Assembly (NCBI GenBank): GCA_947383145.1
Contig: CANDCH010000019.1
Span: 1 to 34,178 of the forward strand
Source: an uncultured bacterium
GTDB taxonomy: Bacteria; Bacillota; Clostridia; Oscillospirales; Oscillospiraceae
Length of the DNA stretch: 34,178 bases
Direction: 5' to 3'
Position numbers and translations under genes: made by a program. Every line of letters starts with the position of its first letter. Within the stretch, counting starts at the first letter, position 1. The notes beneath the pieces were generated by a model. The model did not search any database and was not told the origin of the DNA. It saw only the letters and a program-made list of their open reading frames with translations. This document shows positions 8,079 through 15,133 of the stretch, piece after piece.

Positions 8079-9352
8079 GCCGTTCCCCCCTCCCCGCCGA
8101 AGAGGGACAGCTGCTCCCAGCTCTCCCCGGCGCCAAGGGCGGCCTGCTCCAGCCCCGTCAGGCGGCGGTAGACGCTGTCGGGGCCGCACCGCAGGCCGGG
8201 CAGCATTCTGCCCGAACAGGTGACAAAATACTGAGCCCGCTTCATCACCACGCCCAGCCGCTTCAGCCCCTCGAAGGAGAGGGGGCCGTACCGGCGGGCG
8301 GCGACGATTTTTTTCGCCCCGCGGATGCCGATGCCGGGGACCCGCAGGATTGCCTCGTAGTCCGCCCGGTTCACCTCCACCGGGAAAAACTCCGGGTGGC
8401 GCAGGGCCCAGTCGCTTTTGGGGTCCAGGGCCGCGTCAAAGTTGGGGCGGCTCTCGTCCAGAATCTCCTCGGCGGTGAAGCCGTAGAACCGCAGCAGCCA
8501 GTCCGCCTGGTACAGCCGGTGCTCCCGCAGGAGGGGCGGCTTGAAGCCTGCGGGGGTGGGCAGGCCCTTGTGGTCGGACACCGGCATATAGGCGGAGAAA
8601 AACACCCGCTTCAAGCGGTATTTCCGGTACAGCCCCTCCGTCAGAGTCAGGATATGCCGGTCGCTCTCCGGGGTGGCGCCCACAATCATCTGGGTGGACT
8701 GCCCCGCCGGGGCGAACCGGGGGGCGTGGCGGTAGAGCTTCAATTCCGCCGTGGACTGGGCCGCTCCGTCCCGAATCTGGGCCATGGGCCTAAAAATGGC
8801 GGACCTGCTCTTGTCGGGGGCCAGCAGGCGCAGGGAGGATTCCGAGGGCAGCTCGATATTGACGCTCAGCCGGTCGGCCAGCAGCCCCAGCTCATAGGTG
8901 AGGCCGGGGTCCGCCCCGGGAATGGCCTTGGCGTGGATGTAGCCGTTGAAGCGGTATTCCCCGCGCAGCAGGCGGAGGGTTTCAATCATCCGCTCGGTGG
9001 TAAAATCGGGGCTTTTCAGCACCGCCGAGGACAAGAACAGCCCCTCAATGTAATTGCGCCGGTAGAACTGGATGGTCAGCTCCGCCAGCTCCCGGGGGGT
9101 GAAGGCGGTGCGGGGCACGTCGTTGGAGCGGCGGTTGACGCAGTAGGCGCAGTCGTAGCAGCAGTGGTTGGTGTAGAGCACCTTCAGCAGGGAGACGCAC
9201 CGGCCGTCGGCGGAAAAGGTGTGGCAGCAGCCTGAATTTGTGGCGGTGCCGATGGTTCCCGGCCGCGCCCCCCGCACCACCCCGCTGGAGGTGCAGGCGG
9301 CGTCATATTTGGCGGCGTCGGCCAAAATGGCCAGCTTATCCATAACTTCCAT
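8075..9352 (-). CDS. Radical SAM putative DNA modification/repair protein (TIGR03916 type)
   Basis: The product has 425 residues and starts 'MEVMDKLAILADAAKYDAAC', typical of the family. The radical SAM motif CX3CX2C is visible in 'CCYDCAYCVNRRSND', so the protein should bind a [4Fe-4S] cluster and cleave S-adenosylmethionine. The C-terminal part carries a helix-hairpin-helix motif ('RVPGIGIRGAKKIVAARRYG'), a DNA-binding element. Known members travel with the DUF4130 protein, as here; the substrate is not established. ATG 9352 has AAGGAGAGG upstream, and an alternative ATG at 9343 is less well placed. Transcription starts from a near-consensus promoter whose -10 is covered by a perfect inverted repeat, pointing to repressor control. 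Confidence 0.88.
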   Translation of the reverse strand: MEVMDKLAILADAAKYDAACTSSGVVRGARPGTIGTATNSGCCHTFSADGRCVSLLKVLYTNHCCYDCAYCVNRRSNDVPRTAFTPRELAELTIQFYRRNYIEGLFLSSAVLKSPDFTTERMIETLRLLRGEYRFNGYIHAKAIPGADPGLTYELGLLADRLSVNIELPSESSLRLLAPDKSRSAIFRPMAQIRDGAAQSTAELKLYRHAPRFAPAGQSTQMIVGATPESDRHILTLTEGLYRKYRLKRVFFSAYMPVSDHKGLPTPAGFKPPLLREHRLYQADWLLRFYGFTAEEILDESRPNFDAALDPKSDWALRHPEFFPVEVNRADYEAILRVPGIGIRGAKKIVAARRYGPLSFEGLKRLGVVMKRAQYFVTCSGRMLPGLRCGPDSVYRRLTGLEQAALGAGESWEQLSLFGGEGGTA

Positions 9353-9393
9353 GGGGGTTCCTCTCCTTCGGCGGCCGGCCGAAATCAAATATT

Positions 9394-9413
9394 TGTACTA
9401 GTATTATAGTACA
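9394..9413. promoter_or_regulatory. Operator-like inverted repeat over the radical SAM promoter
   Basis: TGTACTA (9394-9400) and TAGTACA (9407-9413) form a perfect 7-bp inverted repeat around a six-base centre. The centre overlaps the -10 hexamer of the minus-strand promoter. This is the usual position for a repressor site; which repressor is unknown. Confidence 0.6.
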
Positions 9414-9430
9414 TCTGCTCTGGTTGTCAA
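9403..9430 (-). promoter_or_regulatory. Promoter of the radical SAM/DUF4130 operon
   Basis: On the minus strand TTGACA (9425-9430) and TATAAT (9403-9408) match consensus, with a 16-bp spacer. It lies about 50 bp upstream of the radical SAM start codon. Confidence 0.8.
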
Positions 9431-9454
9431 GCCCTAAAATAATCCCGCCGCTTC

Positions 9455-9484
9455 TTGACCTGGGCGCGCCGGATGGGGTACAAT
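9455..9484 (+). promoter_or_regulatory. Promoter candidate for the PHP phosphatase gene
   Basis: TTGACC (9455-9460) and TACAAT (9479-9484) are 18 bp apart, about 50 bp before the start codon. It is divergent from the radical SAM promoter and separated from its inverted repeat by about 40 bp. Confidence 0.65.
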
Positions 9485-9536
9485 AGAGTCAACGCGGCTG
9501 AAAAAACGCGCCGGGCTGAAAAGGAGCGGTGTCACG

Positions 9537-10250
9537 ATGACAGAATTTCAATTGGATATCCACACCCACACCATCGCCAGCGGCCACGCCTACGGCACCA
9601 TTCGGGAGATGGCCGCGGCGGCGGCGGAGCGGGGGCTGGCCCTGCTCGGCATGAGCGAGCACGGGCCGGGAATGCCGGGAACCTGCGATCCCTTCTATTT
9701 TCTCAACCTGTCCGCCATTCCCCGCCGGCTGTCCGGGGTGGAGATCGTGCACGGGTGCGAGGCGAATGTGTGCAACGGCATGGGGGGCTTCCAGCTGCCC
9801 CAGCGGTGCGTTGACCGGCTGGACTACATCATCGCGGGGGTCCATCTGCCCTGGTATCAGGACGAGGGCGCGGAGAAAAACACCGATAACGTGATCGCCT
9901 GCATGAAGCACGAAAAAGTGTTTTTTGTCTCCCACCCGGACAGCGACAGGGCGCCGCTGCAATATGAGCGGCTGGTGGAGGCGGCCAAGGAATACCATGT
10001 GGCGCTGGAGGTGAACAACAGCTCCCTGCTTCATCCGGAGCGCCGCCCGGGCTGCGTGAAGAACTACAAGGAGATGCTGGCGCTGTGCGGGCGGCGCCGG
10101 GCCCCCGTCATTGTCAGCTCCGACGCCCACGACCCCAGCGCGGTGGGCGGATTTGAGGCCGCCCGCGCCCTGCTTGACGGGATTGGTTTCGACGAGGAGC
10201 TGATTCTCAACACGGACGTGGAGAAATTCAAGCGCTTCATCGGATTGTGA
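9537..10250 (+). CDS. PHP-domain phosphatase, YcdX family
   Basis: This 237-residue protein follows the E. coli YcdX sequence closely in layout. Metal ligands of the polymerase-and-histidinol-phosphatase fold are visible: 'DIHTHT' (His9, His11), 'SEHGPGMP', 'HGCEAN', 'AGVHLPW', 'VSHPDSD', 'LEVNNSS' and 'SSDAHD'. Such proteins bind three metal ions in a seven-stranded barrel and hydrolyse phosphate esters; the natural substrate of YcdX-type enzymes is not settled. ATG 9537 has AAGGAG 10 nt upstream. It is divergent from the radical SAM pair and alone in its transcript, closed by a strong bidirectional terminator. No special link to the neighbours is evident. Confidence 0.88.
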   Translation: MTEFQLDIHTHTIASGHAYGTIREMAAAAAERGLALLGMSEHGPGMPGTCDPFYFLNLSAIPRRLSGVEIVHGCEANVCNGMGGFQLPQRCVDRLDYIIAGVHLPWYQDEGAEKNTDNVIACMKHEKVFFVSHPDSDRAPLQYERLVEAAKEYHVALEVNNSSLLHPERRPGCVKNYKEMLALCGRRRAPVIVSSDAHDPSAVGGFEAARALLDGIGFDEELILNTDVEKFKRFIGL

Positions 10251-10263
10251 CCGAAAACGAAGC

Positions 10264-10301
10264 AAAACCGCCGGACAGCAGCGGCGCTGTCCGGCGGTTT
10301 T
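10264..10301. terminator. Bidirectional terminator between PHP and DASS genes
   Basis: A 12-bp perfect stem (10268-10279 with 10286-10297), six-base loop, preceded by AAAA and followed by TTTT. It can end both the plus-strand phosphatase transcript and the minus-strand carrier transcript, whose stop codons lie just outside it. Confidence 0.93.
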
Positions 10302-10315
10302 ATGTACTCCTGAGG

Positions 10316-11788
10316 TCAGCTCATGAAGAGGTTCGTCATGGGAATGCCGATCACCAGCACCAGCGCCAGCTCCAGCAGGACGATGACGGCGCAGTATTTG
10401 TAGATATCCTTGGCGTCCAGCCAGTCCTTGTTGCCGAACATCATGGCGGCGAAGGGGGAGGCGGCGGGGGTCACCATGGCGCAGCTGAGCACGAAGAAGA
10501 TGGACAGGGTGACGATGGGGGCGGCGTTGATGCCGTTGGTCATGCAGAAGTTCAGGATGACCGGCTGCATGATCATGCCCACCACCAGGGAGTTGCACAG
10601 GTTGGTCAGAACCATCAGCAGCACCATCATGGCGATGACGAAGGTCACCGTGTTCATGCCGGAGAAGATGGGGGTCAGCACCACGTTCAGGAAGGCGGAG
10701 ATGCCCGTGTTTTCCGCGGTGAGCACATTGCCGATCAGGATGGCCGTCAGGCAGATGAAGAAGGAAGGCCAGGCAAACTGGGTGGTCATCACCTTGCCGA
10801 ACTTCAGCACCGGCTCGCCCTGGATGAGAACGGCGGAGAGAATGGCCACAAACCCCACGCACAGGCCCAGGGAGTTGGCGCTGAGGAACGCCATGCCGGG
10901 GAGGGAGGGAACCCAGCTGGGCAGCAGCATGAACAGAACGTATACGCAGAAGGCGCCGGACAGGAGCTTCTGCCGGAGGGTCATGGGCGGCAGGGGGTTC
11001 TTGTTCAGGTCGGCCACCTTGAGCTCCTTCAGCTTGGATACGTCGGGGCGGAAAACGAATTTGCAGAAGAGGATGGTGGCGGCCAGGATGATGACGGCCA
11101 GGAGGAGGGTGCAGGTCAGGTACATGGCGTCGTTGAGCACCACGTCGCTGCCGGCGGCGGCGGAGATGTTGCGGTAGTTGGCCAGCAGGGCCAGGCCGTT
11201 GCTGGCATAGGGCGGCACCGGGAAGCCAAGCAGGGCGCCGAACACCACCAGAATGACCATCAGCTTGACATATTTGTCATTCCGGGACATGCCAAGCTGT
11301 TGGAACACCCCGTACATGATGGGCCAGAACAGGAAGATGGGGGCGAAGGGCGCGGCCATCACGAAGGACATGACGCAGCAGCCCAGGGAGATCACAAAGG
11401 TGAACACCCAGGGCCGGCCCTCCATGACCTTGCGGGTGAGGAACCAGCGGCCGATGTACAGGGTGATCTTCTCCTCCACCAGCGCGCCGGTGAAAATCAT
11501 CATGAACATCATCTGGACGACCACGGGGGCGCCGAAGGCGGCGGACAGCACCCCGGCCATGGGGGCGTAGCTGCTCACGCCGATGGCGAAGATGCACAGG
11601 ATGCTGGACCAGAGGGGGTCCACGGTGGTCCACAGGTAGAGGGTGCCGATGAAGATGCCCAGCACCTCCATGCCGGTGGGGGTGACCTCCGGCAGGGAGA
11701 TGGGCAGAAGATGGAACAGCAGCATGATGGCGATGCCGATGGCGGAGTGGATCATGGGCATCAGGCCGGACTTCTTTTTGTCAGCCAT
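10316..11788 (-). CDS. DASS/SLC13-type anion:cation symporter
   Basis: The product is a 490-residue membrane protein with about twelve hydrophobic segments. It has the DASS layout: a long N-terminal membrane half, a charged loop at about 265-290, and a second half with a conserved Asn/Ser/Pro-rich turn ('NLCNSLVVGMIMQP' and 'VTPAASPFAAMMFGN'). Family members take up sulfate, di- and tricarboxylates or sulfonates with Na+. The substrate here cannot be read directly. It follows the thioredoxin-reductase-like gene by 68 nt on the same strand, divergent from the sulfotransferase and sulfite reductase genes, so a sulfated or sulfonated anion is a reasonable guess. ATG 11788 follows AAGGAG with 9 nt spacing. 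Other anions, such as tartrate or succinate, remain possible. Confidence 0.82.
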   Translation of the reverse strand: MADKKKSGLMPMIHSAIGIAIMLLFHLLPISLPEVTPTGMEVLGIFIGTLYLWTTVDPLWSSILCIFAIGVSSYAPMAGVLSAAFGAPVVVQMMFMMIFTGALVEEKITLYIGRWFLTRKVMEGRPWVFTFVISLGCCVMSFVMAAPFAPIFLFWPIMYGVFQQLGMSRNDKYVKLMVILVVFGALLGFPVPPYASNGLALLANYRNISAAAGSDVVLNDAMYLTCTLLLAVIILAATILFCKFVFRPDVSKLKELKVADLNKNPLPPMTLRQKLLSGAFCVYVLFMLLPSWVPSLPGMAFLSANSLGLCVGFVAILSAVLIQGEPVLKFGKVMTTQFAWPSFFICLTAILIGNVLTAENTGISAFLNVVLTPIFSGMNTVTFVIAMMVLLMVLTNLCNSLVVGMIMQPVILNFCMTNGINAAPIVTLSIFFVLSCAMVTPAASPFAAMMFGNKDWLDAKDIYKYCAVIVLLELALVLVIGIPMTNLFMS

Positions 11789-11856
11789 ACGGATAAGCTC
11801 CTTCTCTTTTTCTCAGATATGGTTGGTATCGTCCAGGGGGCAGGCTGTTCCTCCGG

Positions 11857-13029
11857 TTATGCACCTCCCACCTTGACCGCCGCGGCCGGCTGCCGGTCGT
11901 TCAGAGTGATGCCGTAGCGCAGCGCCAAGCTCTTTTTGCGTGTGATGTCCAGCTCCATGAACCGGCAGGGGGCGGCGGAACGCTCGTTCTCCTCCCGCAG
12001 CTGGTTGAGCCGCTCCAGGCTGCCGGGGATCTCGGGGGACCAGAAGCCCAGCAGGGTGGGGGTATCCGATTCCAGCACGCTTGTGCGGAAGTCGTTCATC
12101 TCGCTGATATACCGCTCGGCGGCGGTGGCGGCGGCGGCGCCGTCGCTGACGGCGGTGGCCACCTGGCGCAGGTATTTCTGCCGCACGTCCCCCGCGGCGA
12201 ACACGCCCCCGATGCCCAGGTCCATATCGTCCCCGGTGTGGAGCCAGCCGCGCTCGTCCGTGGGGACCTGCTCCCCCAGGAAGCCGGTCTCGGGAACCAT
12301 GCCGCAGAAGAAGAACACGCCCTGACAGGGGAAGTCGGTGATCTCCCCGGTTTTGGCGTTTTTCACATGGATGCCCTCCACGTTGTCCCTGCCGTAAATG
12401 TCCGCCAGGGAGCTGTTCCAGAGGAAATGCATTTTAGGCTCGGCGAACGCCCGCTCCTGGGCCACCTTGTTGCAGTCCAGAACGCCCTCATCGTGGATGA
12501 CGACCACCGTGACCTTGGAGGCGAACTTGCAGATGTAGAGCCCCTCCTCGATGCCCTGGTCGCCGCTGCCCACCACCACGACCTCCTGATCCTGGAAGAA
12601 CTCCGCGTCGCAGGTGGCGCAGTAGGCCACGCCCATGCCGGTGAACTCCGCCTCGCCGGGGATGTTCAGCTTGCGGGCGGTGGTTCCGGTGGCGATGATA
12701 ACCGCCGGGGCCTCGTACTGGTGGCGGCGGGTCTTCACCACCTTCAGCTCTCCCGAGACGTCCAGGGACTTGGCCGCCTCCTTGCGGATTTCCACGCCGA
12801 ACTTCTCCGCGTGGGCGCGCATCCGCTCCATCAGGGCGGGGCCCGTGGTCTCGGCCACCGAGGGATAGTTCACGATTTCACGGGTGGTAAAGGCCCGGCC
12901 GCCCACATTATCCTTTTCCAGCACCAGCGTTTTCAGCCGCGCCCGCCCGCCGTAGATTCCGGCGGCCAGTCCGGCGGGCCCGCCGCCGATAATCACCAGG
13001 TCAAAGCGCTCCATCGCTGTCTCTGCCAT
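11857..13029 (-). CDS. Thioredoxin-reductase-like flavoprotein with Trx-like C-terminal extension
   Basis: The product has 390 residues, about 80 more than normal bacterial thioredoxin reductase. FAD binding is shown by 'IIGGGPAGLAAGIYGGRA' (13-30) and 'GGVFAAGDVRQKY'. The redox pair is Cys137/Cys140 in 'YCATCDAEF'. The second nucleotide-binding site is altered: 'GSGDQGIEEG' replaces the usual GGGDSA pattern, and the NADPH 2'-phosphate motif HRRxxxR is missing ('VVIHDEGVLDC' instead), so NADPH use is doubtful; NADH or ferredoxin-type electron supply are alternatives. Residues 312-390 look like a thioredoxin fold without its CXXC ('LLGFWSPEIPGS' where WCxxC would be). Start ATG 13029 follows AGGAGG. 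It heads a two-gene unit with the DASS carrier and is divergent from a thioredoxin gene, its likely partner. Confidence 0.85.
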   Translation of the reverse strand: MAETAMERFDLVIIGGGPAGLAAGIYGGRARLKTLVLEKDNVGGRAFTTREIVNYPSVAETTGPALMERMRAHAEKFGVEIRKEAAKSLDVSGELKVVKTRRHQYEAPAVIIATGTTARKLNIPGEAEFTGMGVAYCATCDAEFFQDQEVVVVGSGDQGIEEGLYICKFASKVTVVVIHDEGVLDCNKVAQERAFAEPKMHFLWNSSLADIYGRDNVEGIHVKNAKTGEITDFPCQGVFFFCGMVPETGFLGEQVPTDERGWLHTGDDMDLGIGGVFAAGDVRQKYLRQVATAVSDGAAAATAAERYISEMNDFRTSVLESDTPTLLGFWSPEIPGSLERLNQLREENERSAAPCRFMELDITRKKSLALRYGITLNDRQPAAAVKVGGA

Positions 13030-13068
13030 AAAATCAGCCTCCTATGATAAAAATGGTAAATAGTGAAA

Positions 13069-13098
13069 TTGACAATGCGCGGGAGTTAATGTTATAAT
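13069..13098 (+). promoter_or_regulatory. Consensus promoter of the trx-sulfotransferase run
   Basis: TTGACA (13069-13074) and TATAAT (13093-13098) match consensus with an 18-bp spacer. The transcript would have a leader of about 145 nt before the thioredoxin start. A second TATAAT (13184-13189) lacks a good -35. Confidence 0.8.
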
Positions 13099-13106
13099 TT
13101 TAACAT
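13089..13106. promoter_or_regulatory. CRP/FNR-geometry palindrome over the trx promoter
   Basis: ATGTTA (13089-13094), six bases, then TAACAT (13101-13106) form a perfect inverted repeat in the 5-6-5 spacing typical of CRP/FNR-family sites. A further ATGTTA half-site follows at 13105-13110. The site covers the -10 hexamer, which suggests repression. The regulator is unknown. Confidence 0.5.
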
Positions 13107-13249
13107 GTTATGACCCCTCCGATCTATACAAAATGCTTATGAGGCATTCGCAAAACAAATGGCAGATTTGGGCGAAACAACGTTATAATAAAAGGGACAT
13201 GCTCAGGCGTTTTGTAAAAATTGATCAAATGACAAAAGGAGGAATGCGT

Positions 13250-13561
13250 ATGGAGACCTTGAACCGGGTGGCCTTCCAGGAGATCGTGGAGGGGGACGGC
13301 GAGCCCTGCCTCGTCATCTTCTCCCGGAAATCCTGCCATGTCTGTCAGGCCGTTCACGGCAAGCTGGACAATCTGGAGGGGGAGTACCCCGACGTCCCCT
13401 TCTATGAGGTGGATGTGGAGGCGGACCCTGAGCTCCAGAACAAATTCAGCCTGAAGGGCGTGCCCCATGTGCTTCTGTTCAAGGACGGCGAGGTGCTGGC
13501 CCGCCTGACTGGAAACCACGATGAGGACGAGTACGCCGACAAGATTGAGGAATTCCTGTAA
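13250..13561 (+). CDS. Thioredoxin-family protein with CHVC active site
   Basis: A 103-residue single-domain thioredoxin. The active site is Cys29-His-Val-Cys32 ('SRKSCHVCQAV'), not CGPC, and the usual Trp before the first Cys is replaced by Ser. The cis-proline segment 'KGVPHVLLFKDGE' is intact. The dipeptide between the cysteines tunes redox potential in this fold, so CHVC suggests a specialised partner. I chose ATG 13250 because AAAGGAGG ends 7 nt before it; an ATG at 13244 lies only one base after that site. It is cytoplasmic, with no signal peptide. The sulfotransferase gene follows after 39 nt and the reductase-like gene is divergent, so these three probably act together. Confidence 0.85.
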   Translation: METLNRVAFQEIVEGDGEPCLVIFSRKSCHVCQAVHGKLDNLEGEYPDVPFYEVDVEADPELQNKFSLKGVPHVLLFKDGEVLARLTGNHDEDEYADKIEEFL

Positions 13562-13600
13562 CCAAGATGTCAATACGCTAAATTTAAGGAGGAAATTGTT

Positions 13601-15025
13601 ATGGCCAGACCTACCGTATTCCCCACCGGCACCACGATCTATAATCCGGACAAGTGCTGGAGCGGCTACACCCTCTTTACCGCGCCGGCCAAGGGCGTGA
13701 CCCTGATCGACATGAACGGCAAGGTCGTGCGCTGGTGGAAGGACTTCCAGGGCTTCCCCTGCAAAATGGTCCCCGGCGGCAAGGTGTTCGGCTCCCTGGG
13801 CTCCCGCGACGCCCAGGTGGCCTACCAGGATCAGAACGACGTCACCGAAATCGACTGGGACGGCAACGTGCTCTGGTCCTTCGACCACAACCAGTTTGTG
13901 GACGACGAGGACACCGGCCCCCGCTGGGTGGCCCGCCAGCACCACGACTTCCAGATCGAGGGCAACCCCGTGGGCTACTACGTCCCCGGCCAGGACCCCA
14001 AGGACGACTTCGGCAAAATGCTCATCCTGACCCACAACGACGTGAACAAGCCCAAGGTGTCTCCCCAGCTGCTGCTTGAGGACGTGCTGCTGGAGGTGGA
14101 CCGGGAGGGGAACGTCCTGTGGAGCTGGAACCTGATGGACCACTTCCGCGAGTTCAACCTGAGCGAGACCCAGAAGAACACCATCTTCCGCGACCCCAAC
14201 ACCCAGCAGACCGGCCCCGACGGCCAGGGCGACATCTTCCACATCAACTGCGCCAGCTATCTGGGCCCCAACAAGTGGTTCGACCAGGGCGACGAGCGGT
14301 TCAACCCGGAGAACATCATCATGGACTCCCGGGAAGCCAACATCATGTTCATCGTCTCCAAGAAGAACGGGAAGGTGGTCTGGTCCATCGGCCCCGACTA
14401 CACCGCCAGCCGCGAGCTGCGGATCATGGGCCCCATCATCGGCATGCACCACTCCCACATGATTCCCAAGGGCCTGCCCGGCGAGGGCAATATCATGGTG
14501 TTTGACAACGGCGGCTGGGCCGGCTACGGCGCTCCCTCCCAGGTGTCCACCATGGGCATCAAGTCCGAGCGGCGCGACTACTCCCGGGTGATGGAGATCA
14601 ATCCCCTGACCCTGAAGATCGAGTGGTCCTTCACCCCCGGCGACCTGGGCTTCAAGACCCCGTTCACCGCTACTTATTTCTACTCCCCCCTGACCTCCAA
14701 CGCCCAGCGCCTGCCCAACGGCAACACCGTTATCACCGAGGGCACCACCGGCCGCATCATTGAGGTCACCGCGGACAAGGAGCTGGTCTGGGAGTACAAC
14801 TATCCCGACGTGGGCCCCGCGCTGCTCTACCGCGCCTACCGCGTCCCCTATGAGTGGGTGCCCCAGCTGCCCAAGCCCCAGGAGGTCCCCGTCGCCAAGC
14901 TGGACAACGCCAAATTCCAGGTTCCCGGCGCCAGCGACCCCACCGTTACCGACGAAACCGGGGTCACCGTGGCCGGCACCAAGGGCTTCGGCACCATGGG
15001 CCACTTCTGCGTGGATAAGCTGTAA
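13601..15025 (+). CDS. Cytoplasmic arylsulfate sulfotransferase-like protein
   Basis: The product has 474 residues and the repeating beta-propeller pattern of arylsulfate sulfotransferases (ASST): 'VDREGNVLWSWN', 'NGKVVWSIGPDY', 'AQRLPNGNTVITEG' and the family end 'YRAYRVPYEWVPQL'. Known ASSTs move a sulfuryl group from a phenolic sulfate to another phenol through a histidine, without PAPS. Candidate catalytic residues are His114/His115 ('RQHHDFQ'), His214 ('FHINCAS', where the family has HxNS), His283/His284/His286 ('IGMHHSHMIP') and Arg325. Unlike the periplasmic enterobacterial enzymes, it has no signal peptide, so it should act in the cytoplasm. It contains Cys19, Cys54, Cys217 and a Cys near the end. 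ATG 13601 follows AAGGAGG. It sits between thioredoxin and LysR, upstream of asrABC. The true donor and acceptor are unknown. Confidence 0.85.
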   Translation: MARPTVFPTGTTIYNPDKCWSGYTLFTAPAKGVTLIDMNGKVVRWWKDFQGFPCKMVPGGKVFGSLGSRDAQVAYQDQNDVTEIDWDGNVLWSFDHNQFVDDEDTGPRWVARQHHDFQIEGNPVGYYVPGQDPKDDFGKMLILTHNDVNKPKVSPQLLLEDVLLEVDREGNVLWSWNLMDHFREFNLSETQKNTIFRDPNTQQTGPDGQGDIFHINCASYLGPNKWFDQGDERFNPENIIMDSREANIMFIVSKKNGKVVWSIGPDYTASRELRIMGPIIGMHHSHMIPKGLPGEGNIMVFDNGGWAGYGAPSQVSTMGIKSERRDYSRVMEINPLTLKIEWSFTPGDLGFKTPFTATYFYSPLTSNAQRLPNGNTVITEGTTGRIIEVTADKELVWEYNYPDVGPALLYRAYRVPYEWVPQLPKPQEVPVAKLDNAKFQVPGASDPTVTDETGVTVAGTKGFGTMGHFCVDKL

Positions 15026-15059
15026 AAAGACAGGGAAGCCTGCAAGAGAAGAGATTGGC

Positions 15060-15085
15060 CCGGGGCGGCCGGGAGGCCGCCCCGG
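15060..15085 (+). terminator. Hairpin after the sulfotransferase gene
   Basis: An 11-bp perfect G/C stem (15060-15070 with 15075-15085) and a four-base loop are followed by AGCCTCTTTC. The U tract is interrupted, so this may be a partial terminator or an RNA-stabilising 3' end that lowers expression of lysR and asrABC relative to the sulfotransferase. Confidence 0.55.
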
Positions 15086-15133
15086 AGCCTCTTTCAGATA
15101 TGCGCGGCGGATTGAGGGAGGTACTGTACTGCG

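Noticed and set aside
9394-9413. Naming the inverted repeat a LexA box
   Set aside because: It does not match the Bacillus-type CGAAC-N4-GTTCG motif, and LexA motifs vary between groups. The site is reported as an operator without a named regulator.
13184-13189. A second promoter just before trx
   Set aside because: TATAAT is present, but no acceptable -35 lies 15-19 bp upstream.
13601-15025. Reading the sulfotransferase as a PQQ-dependent dehydrogenase
   Set aside because: Both families have propeller repeats, but the protein lacks PQQ-binding tryptophan-docking repeats and has the histidine-rich HHD/HxN/HHxH segments and the C-terminal YRAYRVPYEWVP pattern of ASST proteins.
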